A DNA stretch of 64,000 nt, taken from positions 164,359 to 228,358 of the forward strand of contig CAWITB010000018.1 of NCBI GenBank assembly GCA_963838885.1. Reading direction: 5' to 3'. Positions 26,871 to 36,485 of this stretch are shown here, one piece after another. A program made the position numbers and the translations under genes. Numbering within the stretch: position 1 is the first letter of the stretch; every line of letters starts with the position of its first letter. The DNA is from JAICMB01 sp963838885. Lineage in GTDB: Bacteria > Acidobacteriota > Terriglobia > Bryobacterales > Bryobacteraceae. The notes under the pieces were generated by a model. The model saw nothing but the letters and a program-made list of their open reading frames with translations. It did not search any database and was not told the origin of the DNA.

Positions 26871-27968
26871 CTAAACTTGCGCAGCGGCCGCCGCCTTGTG
26901 AATGGCCTCGACGCAGCGCTGGTTTTCCTCGTCGTTGCCCGTCGAAATGCGCACGCATTGCGGCAGGCCAAAGCTCTTAAGCGGCCGTATGATAATTCCT
27001 TGAGCCAGCAGCTCGCGCGTCATTTGCGAGGCTTGCTCCTCGCCGGCGAGCTCGACCATCACGAAGTTGGCCTCCGATGGCACGACCGTGTAGCCCATCT
27101 CGCGCAGCGATTGCGAGATGAAATGCAACCCGCGCGCATTCAGCTCCAGCGAGCGGTGCAGGAATTCCTTGTCCCCCAAGGCCGCGATGCCGGCGGCCTG
27201 CGCCAGCGTGCTCGGCTCAAACGGCAGCTTCACCTTGAGAAGGTTCGCGATCAGCTCTTCATGCGCGAATCCGTAACCGATGCGCACCCCCGCGAGCCCA
27301 TAGACCTTCGAGAAGGTACGCAACGTGATCACGTTGTCGTAGCGGTAGTGCATGGAATCCGGGTAGCGTGGATTGTCCTTGGCGTACTCGAAGTACGCTT
27401 CATCGAGGATGATGAGAACGCGATCGGGCACGCGCCGGTAGAACTCGTCGAACTCATGCCTGCTGAAGATGGTTCCCGTGGGATTGTTGGGGTTGGCGAG
27501 ATAGACGATCTTGGTGCGTTCGTTGATCTCGCGGCCGAGAGCCTCCAGATCGTAATGCCAGTCCTTATATGGCACGGTGCGGTAGCGCACGCCGCGCGAC
27601 TTCGCCAGCACCTGAAATCCGATGAAGGCCGCCTCCGTCGTCAACACCTCATCTTCGTCGCACAGGAACGTGCGAATGATGTTCGATATAATTCCTTCCG
27701 AGCCGCTGCCCGCGATGACGTTCTCGATCTTCAGGTCGAACTCGCGCGCCAGCACCTGGCGCAGATCGAGGCCGCCGTTCGTGTATAGATTCAGCCGTTC
27801 GAGGCTGTTTCGAATGGCCGCGATCGCGAGCGGCGAAGATCCCAGGGGATTCTCGTTCGAAGCGAGCTTGGCGACGCGCACCAAGCCGAACTCGCGCCGC
27901 ACCTCGTCGATGCTCCGGCCCGCCTCGTAGGGCCGTAAAGCCGCGATCGATGAGGGTACCAGTGGCAT
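26871..27968 (-). CDS. hisC: HisC-type aminotransferase (histidinol-phosphate or aromatic amino acid)
   Basis: 365 residues with the class I/II aminotransferase landmarks of HisC: KLASNENPLGSSP, YTNGGLDLRQVLA, GSGSEGIISN, ANPNNPTGT, LDEAYFEY and the PLP-lysine region TFSKVYGLAGVRIGYG. HisC-type enzymes also act on tyrosine and phenylalanine. The operon with hpd (12-base gap) argues that here it works as an aromatic aminotransferase forming 4-hydroxyphenylpyruvate, rather than in histidine synthesis; no other his gene is nearby. Confidence 0.93.
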   Translation of the reverse strand: MPLVPSSIAALRPYEAGRSIDEVRREFGLVRVAKLASNENPLGSSPLAIAAIRNSLERLNLYTNGGLDLRQVLAREFDLKIENVIAGSGSEGIISNIIRTFLCDEDEVLTTEAAFIGFQVLAKSRGVRYRTVPYKDWHYDLEALGREINERTKIVYLANPNNPTGTIFSRHEFDEFYRRVPDRVLIILDEAYFEYAKDNPRYPDSMHYRYDNVITLRTFSKVYGLAGVRIGYGFAHEELIANLLKVKLPFEPSTLAQAAGIAALGDKEFLHRSLELNARGLHFISQSLREMGYTVVPSEANFVMVELAGEEQASQMTRELLAQGIIIRPLKSFGLPQCVRISTGNDEENQRCVEAIHKAAAAAQV

Positions 27969-28014
27969 CCCGCTTTTATGGTAGCAGCACGTTCGCGTGG
28001 TGGATTTGAAAAAT

Positions 28015-28455
28015 TCAGTCCGAGGGCAACGTGACGATGTTGAACCAAAAATGTTCGATGGACCGGACGACGTTCAGGAACTGGTCGAGATCGACGGGCT
28101 TGGCGATGTAACAATTGGCGTGCAGATTGTAGGCGCCGTGCAGGTCCTGATCCGCCCGCGAGGTACTTAGAATCATCACGGGAATGCGGCGCAGGCTGGG
28201 ATCGGCCTTGATCTCCTCCAAAACCTCGCGGCCGTTTTTTCGCGGCAAGTTGAGATCGAGCAGTATGAGATCGGGGCGCGGCGCAGCTCCGTATTTACCC
28301 GCATGGTGCAGGAAGTCCATCGCCTCCACGCCATCGTTCACTACGTTTAGATGGTTCGTGACGCGGCCCTCTTTGAAAGCTTCCTGCGTGAGGCGCACAT
28401 CGGCCGGATTATCCTCGACGAGCAAAACTTCAATTGGGCGAATATATGCACCCAT
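28015..28455 (-). CDS. Single-domain response regulator (Rcp1-like)
   Basis: 146 residues comprising only a receiver domain. Visible are the acidic pair in VLLVEDNPADVRL, the phosphoacceptor aspartate in LILLDLNLPRKNGREVLEE (about residue 66), the threonine/serine position (MILSTSRADQD) and the lysine in CYIAKPVDLDQFL. The NPADVRL and LPRKNG blocks are characteristic of the Rcp1/CheY-like group that works with phytochrome-type or hybrid histidine kinases. There is no output domain and no kinase gene adjacent, so it is an orphan. It lies divergent from the esterase gene. Confidence 0.92.
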   Translation of the reverse strand: MGAYIRPIEVLLVEDNPADVRLTQEAFKEGRVTNHLNVVNDGVEAMDFLHHAGKYGAAPRPDLILLDLNLPRKNGREVLEEIKADPSLRRIPVMILSTSRADQDLHGAYNLHANCYIAKPVDLDQFLNVVRSIEHFWFNIVTLPSD

Positions 28456-28667
28456 TTTTTAACGCGCCTTTAACTCACCACGTATTTTCAATCAAGAGCA
28501 TGTGGCTTTCCAAAAAAACGTATTGGCCAGCAATGTTTGTGCGCCTCAGCGGGCCGGAACGGGTACATTTTGCAGCCCTCTTTTCATCGCGGTCGGTGTT
28601 TTTTGCTCCATTCAGCCATCGCACGCACATAAACCGAACCCGCTCTGGATACGTCTATTGAATTTCA

Positions 28668-29546
28668 ATGTTTAAGCCGAATGTATGGGGGACGCTCTTC
28701 GCCGTTTCCGCCATGACGACGCAAATCGCACCGGCCCAAGCCGCTTCCCGTGAAAATGTGGAATACGGCAGTGCCGGCGGGATCAGCCTGCGATTGGACG
28801 CTCATGTACCCGATGGGCCCGGTCCATTTCCGGCCGCCATTATTGTCCATGGCGGCGGTTGGATTCGCGGCGACCGTCAAAACTCCGTTCAACCTTTGTT
28901 CCAGCCCCTGTCGGACGCGGGCTTTGCCTGGTTTTCGATCAGCTATCGGCTGGCAAACGAGATTCATGGCCCCGCCGCGCAGGATGCGGTTCAATCGGCC
29001 CTGATGCTGGGCGGCGCCGTGGACGATGTGCGGCAGGCCATTAGTTACGTGAAGGCGCATGCTTCCGAATATCACGTCGATCCGGAGCGCATCGCTTTGA
29101 TCGGCGAATCGGCGGGCGCGCAATTGGCATCCATGGCGGCGCTCAAGCCGGGCCCGAACGGGGCGGTGCGCGCCGTCGTGGCCCTTTACAGCCCCAGCGA
29201 CCTGGTGACCTTGGCGGAAACATCTCCGCAGATTCCGGACTCTTTGCGCCGCGCCGTCAAGGGGACGCCGTTCGCGGATCTGCTGCTCGCGGGATTGCGC
29301 GAAATTTCCCCGGTCTATTGGGTGCGCCCCGATTCGCCTCCCTTTCTGCTGATCCATGGGACCGCCGACACTCTGGTGCCATTTGAGCAATCGCGGGAGA
29401 TGTGCGCGAAGGTACATGAGGCGGGCGGCGTCTGCGAGCTTTATGCGGTGCCGGGCGGAGGGCACGGGATACGTTGGTGGGAGGCCGATCGGCTGACGGC
29501 GTATAAGCAGCACATGATCGAGTGGCTGAAGCGCGAGCTGGATTAG
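28668..29546 (+). CDS. Secreted alpha/beta hydrolase (esterase/lipase, BD-FAE-like)
   Basis: 292 residues with a signal peptide (about 1-26, ending IAPAQAAS). The hydrolase fold shows the oxyanion-hole motif VHGGGW (about 60), the nucleophile elbow GESAGAQLA (about 145), an acid in HGTADTLVPFE and the catalytic histidine in GGGHGIRWW. This matches exported carboxylesterases/feruloyl-esterase-like enzymes. The substrate is not predictable. An overlapping minus-strand gene remnant begins at its 3' end. Confidence 0.92.
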   Translation: MFKPNVWGTLFAVSAMTTQIAPAQAASRENVEYGSAGGISLRLDAHVPDGPGPFPAAIIVHGGGWIRGDRQNSVQPLFQPLSDAGFAWFSISYRLANEIHGPAAQDAVQSALMLGGAVDDVRQAISYVKAHASEYHVDPERIALIGESAGAQLASMAALKPGPNGAVRAVVALYSPSDLVTLAETSPQIPDSLRRAVKGTPFADLLLAGLREISPVYWVRPDSPPFLLIHGTADTLVPFEQSREMCAKVHEAGGVCELYAVPGGGHGIRWWEADRLTAYKQHMIEWLKRELD

Positions 29547-29965
29547 CATCGATCACCCATAGGGCTGCGCCTGCCGGCCGGACGTCCGCGCCGCGGCGGC
29601 TTACCGAAGGAATGGGACGGTGAGCCATACATCGAAACCACGTGGTCAGGTCGCGCAAGTTGCCGCCTCGCCACTCCAGCTTCTACCGTCAATGTGTCGC
29701 CGCGTTTCAACGTCTTGATGCGGCGGAGCGGGGCCGCTTGCTGCAAGTCGGCTTTCTGATCGTCGGTGTTGACGCGTACATAGCCGTATTCATATGCGGT
29801 TCGCCTAGGCGTGCAGGTTTCGGCGCGGGTACTTCCGCAATCCCGGCAACGTGAATTGAACTCGACCCACTCAACCTGTGCGTTCGCCGCTTCGCAGGTC
29901 GGACAGCGGAACGTCAGAATGTGCTCGTCATCGTCGGGGGCTGTCCCGCTGCAGAAGCGCGGCAA
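29543..29965 (-). pseudogene. Zinc-ribbon fragment joined to a degraded serine recombinase (resolvase)
   Basis: A 140-codon frame that appears to be a chimera. Its first half contains a zinc-ribbon (FRCPTCEAANAQ, RCRDCGS; 29800-29920). The second half starts with YGYVRVNTDDQKADLQQAA, the unmistakable N-terminus of the resolvase/invertase family, jumps over the active-site-to-helix region, and resumes with LKRGDTLTV and, in a shifted frame, GGNLRDLT (about 29620-29670). The serine catalytic region is thus internally deleted and the DNA-binding domain is gone. It marks the former presence of a mobile element next to the esterase gene. Confidence 0.7.
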
Positions 29966-30344
29966 CGCAACTGAGGAAGGACTCGCGGGACGGGCACCCC
30001 CTGCATTTCAGGGCCCTTCTAAATCCGTCCCGAAACTTACCGAATTTGCAACGTCACGGGGTAGGGCCGCCCGGTGTGAGAACGCGCCGGATACAGTCAA
30101 CGAAGCGCGACGCTGTTTCAATCGCGGCGGCGGCTTCTTCGGATGAGACGAAAGAGCCGGGGGTGGTGTCGCAGTCGGAATCGCTTTCATGTTGTAGCCC
30201 TGTGAGACGGGGGAAGCTTTTGTCAAAATGAACTGCACGAGGTTCCATGGCTTGTCCGATCGAACGGCCGAACGCGAATGGATGAAACTGTAAGAGGCGT
30301 GGCAATCGGGAGAGTAGGTTGAAGGGCGGCGCTGAGGAATTTAA
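29966..30344. other. Gene-free region upstream of the ADOP permease
   Basis: About 380 bases without a convincing gene. A minus-strand frame (30054-30305) has an acidic, alanine-rich C-terminal half (SSEEAAAAIETASRFVDCI) that could be a gene remnant, but I cannot name it. The right end contains the GAGGAA ribosome site (about 30332-30337) of the permease. Confidence 0.4.
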
Positions 30345-32844
30345 ATGAAAGCAGACATACTCTTTGCGTTTCGGAGCTTGCGGCGAGCGCCGGCTTTTTT
30401 CGCTTTAGCGGCGGCGACGCTGGCCTTGGGGATCGCGGCGAATACGGCGATCTTCTCGCTTTTCTATCAGGTATTGCTGCGCTCGTTGCCGGTGCGGCAG
30501 CCGGAGCGGCTGGTGACGCTACACTCCGATCCGCCGAAATTGCCGGGAAGCTCTTCGAGCGACAACGACGAGACGGTTTTTTCTTATCCGCTGTATCGGG
30601 AGGTGCGCGACAGCCGCTCGTTTGAAGGGCTGGCGGCGCGGAGCGGCGCGCCCGTTCAGATGGGCGTGGAAGGCGCGGCGGAGCGCGGTCACGCTGAAAT
30701 CGTATCGGGGAACTTTTTTGACGTGCTGGGATTGCGAGCGCCCGTCGGGCGGCTGCTCGGTCCCTCGGACGATGCGGTACGCGGCGGCAATCCCGTGGCC
30801 GTAATCTCGCACGATTTCTGGACGCGGCGGTTCGGCGCGAGCGCGTCCGTTCTGAATCGATCGATCCTGGTCAATGGGCAGCCATTCAGCATTATCGGCG
30901 TGGCTCCGCGCGGTTTTTTGGGAATACTGGCTGGGGAATCGCCGGACATTTATCTGCCCATCTCGATGCGCGCCGCGATCACTCCGGGGTGGAACAATTT
31001 CGACCGGGCCGATTCCGCGTGGTTAACGATTTTGGGACGTCTGGCGCCGGGCGTTTCGCGCCAGCGCGCCGCGGCCGAATTAGCTCCGGCTGTTCGCGGC
31101 GGCGGTGCGGGAGGCGGAACAGCAGGCCAAAATCAATAACCCGGCAACGCGCGCAAGATACGAATCCAAACGGCTGGAATTGCGGCCGGCCGCGCAGGGC
31201 CTCAACACGCTCGAGAAAGAATGGCGCAAGCCGCTCTTCGTGCTGTTGGCGATGGTTCTGCTGCTGCTGCTGATCGCGTGCGCCAACCTTGCGAATCTGC
31301 TGCTCGCGCGAGCGGTCAATCGAACGCGAGAGATCGCGATTCGCTTCGCGTTAGGCGCGGGTCGCTGGCGGGTTGTGCGCCTGCTGCTTACGGAGAGCGC
31401 GCTGCTGGCCGTGGCGGGCACGGCGTGCGGGATCGCGCTCGCCCCGCTGCTGGCGGGCGCGCTGATCCGGCTTATGCCCGGCGCCCATCTCCGGCAATGG
31501 TTGACGGGCGCGATCAACGCTCCGCTGCTCGCGTTCAGCGTGGGGCTTATGATCGCCGCCGCATTGTTATTTGGACTTCTTCCAGCGCTGCAGGCGACAC
31601 GGGGGCAAGCGTCGCCTCTGGGGGAGCGCACACAAGGGTCGTCGGGAGGCGGCATGAACGCGATGCCCCGAAAAGCCATCGTCGCGGCACAGATCGCGCT
31701 CTCGCTGGTGTTGCTCTGCACGGCGGGACTGTTCGGACGCAGCTTGGCGAACCTCATGCGGCATCAGCCCGGATTCCGCGCGGAGCATCTATTAACATTT
31801 TCGGTCGATGCCGGGTTGGGCGGGTACGACACAATCCGAGGCTTGAATCTGTATCGCGACCTGAATCACAAATTGAAAGCGCTGCCCGGCGTGGAATCGA
31901 CATCGCTGGCATTCACGGGGCCGCTGTTGCATTCGCATTCCATATCTAACGTTATGGTAGATGGCTATACGCCGCGCAATGACGATGAGATGATGTGCGA
32001 TACCAATGCGGCGGGACCGGGCTATTTTCATACCATTGGAACGCCGGTGCTCGCAGGGCGGGAGTTCGACGAGCGCGATACGGCGGCGGGTCCGAAAGTA
32101 GCGGTGGTGAACCAGGCGTTCGTGAAGCGCTTCATCGGGAACCGCTTCGCGGTCGGCCGCAAGATGAGCGTCGGTTCCGGCGTGAAGCTCGATATCGAGA
32201 TCGTCGGGGTGGTGGCGGACGCCAACACTTTGAACCTGCGCGATCCGATCGCGCCGATGTATTTCGTTCCGTACGATCAAGCGATGCGGCCCGGACCACG
32301 GGCTTTGCGCGCGCAGTTTTTCGTACGGGCGAGCGAAGGAGTCGAAGGTTTGGCGGGAGCCATTCGCGGCGCCATGGCGCAACTCGACCGGTCGTTGCCT
32401 GTATATGGCCTCGAAGCGATGGAGGTGAACCTCGAGGACTCGATCTATACGGACCGGCTGGTAGCGGCGTTGTCCACGGCGTTCGGGGTGCTTGCGCTGC
32501 TTCTTACGGCAGTGGGTTTATACGGCGTGATCGGGTATCTGGTGAGCCGCAGGACGGCGGAGATCGGGATTCGCATGGTGCTGGGGGCGGCGCCGGGCGG
32601 AATCGTGCGCATGATTCTGGGAGAGGTGGGGTTGCTGATCGTGGCCGGAGGCGCGGCAGGGATTGCCGGCGCGATTGCGGCTGGGCGCGCCGTGGCCTCG
32701 CAGCTCTTTGGGATGCGCGGTCTGGACGTTGGGGTGCTTGCTGGGGCCACCGCGGTGCTTGCCGCGGTCGCGATAACGGCGGCGGCATTGCCGGCCATAC
32801 GCGCGGCTAGAATTCAGCCGCTCGACGCCTTACGGCACGAATAG
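30345..32844 (+). pseudogene. ADOP-family ABC transporter permease (MacB/FtsX type), one frameshift
   Basis: Two overlapping frames (30345 to about 31088, then to 32844) make one protein of about 832 residues, the normal length of acidobacterial duplicated orphan permeases. It has an N-terminal FtsX half with a membrane helix (FFALAAATLALGIAANTAIF), a MacB_PCD periplasmic domain (about 50-250), FtsX helices near 290-420 (LLLLLIACANLANLLLARA), a second periplasmic domain and C-terminal FtsX helices (VGLYGVIGYLVSRRTAEIGI). Removing one G near 31088 restores ELAPLFAAAVREAEQ. No ATPase gene is adjacent, as usual for ADOP proteins. The single shift may be a sequence error, in which case the gene is intact. 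Confidence 0.85.
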
Positions 32845-33009
32845 CGGCGGCGGGTCAATAGAGTTGTTTGGGCGCGCTGGCGCTCGCGGGTGTTCGGTGC
32901 GTGCGCGCCGGCTTGGCGCCCGAAATCCACGTCCCGGGGCGGACGACTGCGGGGCCGGCGGCGCTCGGAATTGTCCCGGGGCCGTGGCGTCCGCCGCTAC
33001 AATTGTTCC

Positions 33010-34203
33010 GTGGCGACGGTCAGTTTCGCGCAGGCTCGGGAGTGCGTCATTTCAAAAGTAATGGAGCTGCGCGCGGCGCCGGCGCTGGAAGAAGTGCCGC
33101 TGTTTGAGGCGGCGGGACGCGTACTGGGCGAGAATGTCGCCGCGGATCGGGATTATCCGCCGCTCTCGCGCTCGGCTCGCGATGGATTCGCGCTGCGGGC
33201 GGCGGATCTTCCGGGGGAGTTTTATCTTATCGGCGAGGTTCGCGCGGGCGAAATATTCACCGGCGAAGTGGGACCGGGAGAAGCGGTCGAAATCATGACG
33301 GGAGCTCCACTGCCGCCCGGCGCGGATTGTGTGGTCATGGTGGAACACTGTCGCGTTGAAGGCGAGAAAGTCGCGACCGAGCGGGCGCTGAATCGGGGGG
33401 ACAACGTAAGCGCGCGGGCTTCGGAGACGACGGCAGGCGAAGTCGTGTTGATGGCCGGGAAGCGGCTGGACTATGCCGCCATCGCGCTGCTTGCGACCGT
33501 GGGACGGCATCATCCCTGGGTGTACCGGCGGCCGCAAATCGCAATCATTGCAACGGGCGACGAGATTGTCGATGTAGGAGACCGGCCGCTGGAATATCAG
33601 GTGCGGAATTCCAATGCGGAGGCTTTGGCGGTGCAGGTCGCGCGGGCGGGCGGGGTTCCTGTGAGGCTTCCCATTGCGCGCGATGTATACGAATCGACGT
33701 GCGCGCTGGTGGAGCGGGGGTTGGAATACGACATGCTCTTACTGTCGGGGGGCGTGTCGGCGGGCAAATACGATATCGTGGAGCGGGTGTTGTCCGACCT
33801 GGGCGCTGAATTTTACTTCGATCGCGCGCTGATCCAGCCGGGACAGCCGCTGGTGTTCGGGCGCGCGCGGGAAAAGTTCTTTTTCGGCTTACCGGGCAAT
33901 CCTGTTTCGACGATGGTGACGTTCGAGCTATTTGCGCGCTGCGCTATGGAACTTTTAGGGGGACAAAGCGAGTCGGCGCTGCCGCTGCAACATGGGACGC
34001 TCACGGAGAGTTTGCGCGTGAAGCCGGGGCTGACGCGCTTTCTGCCCGCGCGGTTAAGTGATGACGGAAGCGAGGTTACGCCGCTGCCCTGGTCGGGTTC
34101 GGGCGATGTCGGCGCGCTGGCGCGAGCGAATGCATTCGTGGTGGTGGAAGCGGACAAGGAAAGCTGGGCCGCGGGCGAAACGATACGGGTGCTCAGGAAA
34201 TGA
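33010..34203 (+). CDS. moeA: Molybdopterin molybdenumtransferase MoeA
   Basis: About 397 residues from the GTG at 33010, where homology to MoeA (FAQARECVISKV) begins; the open frame extends upstream but without family-like sequence. Diagnostic motifs are SRSARDGFALRA (about 55), VEIMTGAPLPPGADCVVM, IIATGDEIVD, RNSNAEAL, LLLSGGVSAGKYD and FFGLPGNPVSTMVTFE. MoeA inserts molybdate into adenylated molybdopterin. It is the first gene of a tight cofactor operon (ATGA overlap with moaC). Confidence 0.96.
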   Translation: MATVSFAQARECVISKVMELRAAPALEEVPLFEAAGRVLGENVAADRDYPPLSRSARDGFALRAADLPGEFYLIGEVRAGEIFTGEVGPGEAVEIMTGAPLPPGADCVVMVEHCRVEGEKVATERALNRGDNVSARASETTAGEVVLMAGKRLDYAAIALLATVGRHHPWVYRRPQIAIIATGDEIVDVGDRPLEYQVRNSNAEALAVQVARAGGVPVRLPIARDVYESTCALVERGLEYDMLLLSGGVSAGKYDIVERVLSDLGAEFYFDRALIQPGQPLVFGRAREKFFFGLPGNPVSTMVTFELFARCAMELLGGQSESALPLQHGTLTESLRVKPGLTRFLPARLSDDGSEVTPLPWSGSGDVGALARANAFVVVEADKESWAAGETIRVLRK

Positions 34204-34664
34204 GCGAGCTGTCGCATTTCGATCGCGCGGGTAGCGCGCGCATGGTGGACGTTTCGGCGAAAGCGGAAACGAGGAGGACGGCGCGAGCGCATGGTTTCGT
34301 CCGCATCGCCAAGGAGGCGCTGGCGAAGTTGCCCGCTAACCCGAAAGGCAACCCGCTCGAGATCGCGCGCATTGCGGGCATCGCGGCGGCCAAGAGGACC
34401 GCGGATTTAATTCCTTTGTGCCATCCCCTGATGCTGACCCATGTGGACGTCGAAACCACGGTTGAGCCGGATGGAGTGCGAATTCATGCCACGGCCAGCA
34501 CGACGGCTCAGACGGGCGTTGAAATGGAGGCGCTCACAGCGGCCTGCGTGGCGGCGCTGACTGTTTACGATATGACGAAGGCGCTCGATAAATCGATTGA
34601 GATACAGGATGTTTACCTGCTCGAGAAGACGGGTGGAAAAAGTGGAGATTATCGGCGTCGATGA
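34200..34664 (+). CDS. moaC: Cyclic pyranopterin monophosphate synthase MoaC
   Basis: 154 residues, full length for MoaC. It shows ARMVDVSAKAETRRTARA near the N-terminus, the conserved AAKRTADLIPLCHPLMLTHV block (about 62-82) and TGVEMEALTAACVAALTVYDM (in part) followed by KALDKS. MoaC completes ring formation of cyclic pyranopterin monophosphate after MoaA. The start overlaps moeA by ATGA; the end overlaps the next gene by four bases. No moaA is present in the window. Confidence 0.97.
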   Translation: MSELSHFDRAGSARMVDVSAKAETRRTARAHGFVRIAKEALAKLPANPKGNPLEIARIAGIAAAKRTADLIPLCHPLMLTHVDVETTVEPDGVRIHATASTTAQTGVEMEALTAACVAALTVYDMTKALDKSIEIQDVYLLEKTGGKSGDYRRR

Positions 34665-35161
34665 TTCACGTGGCGGTGGTTACGATCAGCGATTCGGCGG
34701 CAACGGGGGCGCGCATGGACCGCTCCGGGCCGGCGGTGAAGGAACGTGTGGAGGAACTGGGATGGTACGTGGCATGGAATGCTGTCGTTCCCGACGACGC
34801 CGATAAGATTTCCGGGAGATTGCGGCAGCTCGCCGACAACGATCATGCGCACCTGGTGCTGACAACGGGTGGAACGGGCATTGCCGCGCGCGACGTTACG
34901 CCGGAAGCGACACGGGCGGTGATCGATCGCGAAATTCCGGGCATGGCGGAAACCATGCGCGCCGAGGGACGCAAGGCGACTCAGTATGCGGCGCTGTCGC
35001 GAGGCTTGGCGGGGTCGCGCGGATTAACGCTGATTGTAAATCTGCCGGGAGCGCCAAAAGGCGCGGTGGAGTCGCTGAATGCCATTGCCGATCTGATTCC
35101 GCACGCGGTGGATCTGCTACATGGGCGGACCGGGCATCTTGAGGGCGAGGCTGGTAAGTAA
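34661..35161 (+). CDS. moaB: Molybdopterin adenylyltransferase family protein (MoaB/Mog)
   Basis: 166 residues with the MoCF-binding fold: VAVVTISDSAATGARMDRSGP at the start (shown in part), VPDDADKI, LVLTTGGTGIAARDVTPEAT and IVNLPGAPKGAVESL. Proteins of this family adenylate molybdopterin (Mog) or are its MoaB paralogues; length and the absence of a distinguishing motif leave the choice open. It is translationally coupled to moaC. Confidence 0.93.
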   Translation: MIHVAVVTISDSAATGARMDRSGPAVKERVEELGWYVAWNAVVPDDADKISGRLRQLADNDHAHLVLTTGGTGIAARDVTPEATRAVIDREIPGMAETMRAEGRKATQYAALSRGLAGSRGLTLIVNLPGAPKGAVESLNAIADLIPHAVDLLHGRTGHLEGEAGK

Positions 35162-35189
35162 CACAAGTTAAGAGGAGGACGTCGAATCT

Positions 35190-36335
35190 ATGATGACGCG
35201 CGCGTTGCTCGTGTTGGCGGCGATTTCGGCTTTACTTGCGCAGAATGCGGAAAGGCCCCAACCGGAACGGATTGCGCCCGGTACGCCGCAGCGGACGCAA
35301 CCGGGTCAGCTCGCGCCCACGGCCCCGGCGCAAAGCGATGCCGAGCCATCCGCTGCGCAACCGATACACGTGACCACGACCGTTGTGGTGGCGCCAACGA
35401 CCGTGCTGGACCGGCACGGCGATTATATCGACGGGCTCCTTCCACAGGATTTCACGCTCTACGATAACGGCAAAGCGCAGAAGATCACGGCCGACATGAG
35501 CTATCTGCCCATCTCGATGGTGATGGCGGTGCAGGCCAGTTATTCGTTAAACGAGATTCTGCCGAAGGTGCAGAGCATCGGAAACGAGATTAGCGACCTG
35601 GTGGCGGGCAGCGGGGGCGAGATTGCGGTACTGGCGTTCGATCACCGCATCCAGCGCGTCCAGGATTTTACGGACGACGGCGCCAAGGTGTCCGAAGCGC
35701 TGAAGCGGCTGACTCCCGGGAGCAGCAGCCATCGCATGATCGACACTATCGTGGAAGCCACGCGGATGCTTGATCATCGGCCGACGAGCCGGCGGCGCCT
35801 GATCGTACTGGTCAGCGAAAAACAGGACCGCGCGAGCGAAGGCTCGCTGCGCGATGCATTGACGGCCGCGGAATTCGCGAACGTGACCATCTATTCGATC
35901 GATATCTCGCATCTGGAGTCGCTGGCGACGGGGCAGCCCATGCCGCCGCGGCCCGATCCGATCCCGGCGACGGCGCAGCATCTGCCGCCGGGAGCTCCGA
36001 TCACGCCCACGCAGATGGACCAATTGCACAATACCGGCAACTTCATTCCGATGTTCGTCGAGATCTTCAAGGGCGTCAAGAGCATATTCGTGGACGATCC
36101 GACGGACGTGCTGACGCGATATACGGGCGGCCGGGAATATTCTTTTATGACGAAGAAGTCCTTGGACCGCGCGGTCTCGGCGCTTGGGCAGGAAATCCAT
36201 CATCAATATTTGTTGAGCTACAGCCCCAACAATCTGTCGGAGGGCGGATTCCACGAGATCCGCGTGGACGTGAACCGGCCAAACCTGGAAATCCGGACGC
36301 GGCCGGGATATTGGAAAGCATCGGAGCCGCAGTAA
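35190..36335 (+). CDS. VWFA-related acidobacterial exported protein with degenerate MIDAS
   Basis: 381 residues; the ATG at 35190 follows an AAGAGGAGGA site. A signal peptide (RALLVLAAISALLAQN) and a proline-rich linker (about 20-55) precede the N-terminal beta domain typical of acidobacterial VWFA-related proteins (LDRHGDYIDGLLPQDFTLYDNG, shown in short) and a von Willebrand A domain (about 105-330). The usual metal-binding DxSxS is replaced by QASYS, so metal-dependent adhesion is probably lost. The C-terminus reads LSYSPNN and RPGYW, conserved in the family. Function unknown; likely periplasmic or surface binding. Confidence 0.85.
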   Translation: MMTRALLVLAAISALLAQNAERPQPERIAPGTPQRTQPGQLAPTAPAQSDAEPSAAQPIHVTTTVVVAPTTVLDRHGDYIDGLLPQDFTLYDNGKAQKITADMSYLPISMVMAVQASYSLNEILPKVQSIGNEISDLVAGSGGEIAVLAFDHRIQRVQDFTDDGAKVSEALKRLTPGSSSHRMIDTIVEATRMLDHRPTSRRRLIVLVSEKQDRASEGSLRDALTAAEFANVTIYSIDISHLESLATGQPMPPRPDPIPATAQHLPPGAPITPTQMDQLHNTGNFIPMFVEIFKGVKSIFVDDPTDVLTRYTGGREYSFMTKKSLDRAVSALGQEIHHQYLLSYSPNNLSEGGFHEIRVDVNRPNLEIRTRPGYWKASEPQ

Positions 36336-36485
36336 TATCACTGGAAGGTCAGCGTAGGCTCGGGAAACCGAACCGCCTGTCCCAAAGATACAGAGGTGGT
36401 TTGCAGCGGAACGCCAAAGCTGAGTCTGTGAAGGCTCAGCCGGCAAGAATAAGTTACACCGGAACCTCTCGCGGAGAACTGATTC

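Noticed and set aside
26313..27788. 491-codon plus-strand open frame
   Set aside because: It lies opposite hpd and the hisC-like gene, both strongly supported, and its product is an arginine/histidine/leucine-rich sequence typical of antisense frames in GC-rich DNA.
28434..28661. Short plus-strand frame between response regulator and esterase
   Set aside because: No ribosome site, product unlike any protein, and it begins inside the regulator's 5' end.
32845..33009. Possible molybdenum-cofactor riboswitch before moeA
   Set aside because: The 165-base leader is GC-rich but I could not find the conserved stem/loop order of that riboswitch class.
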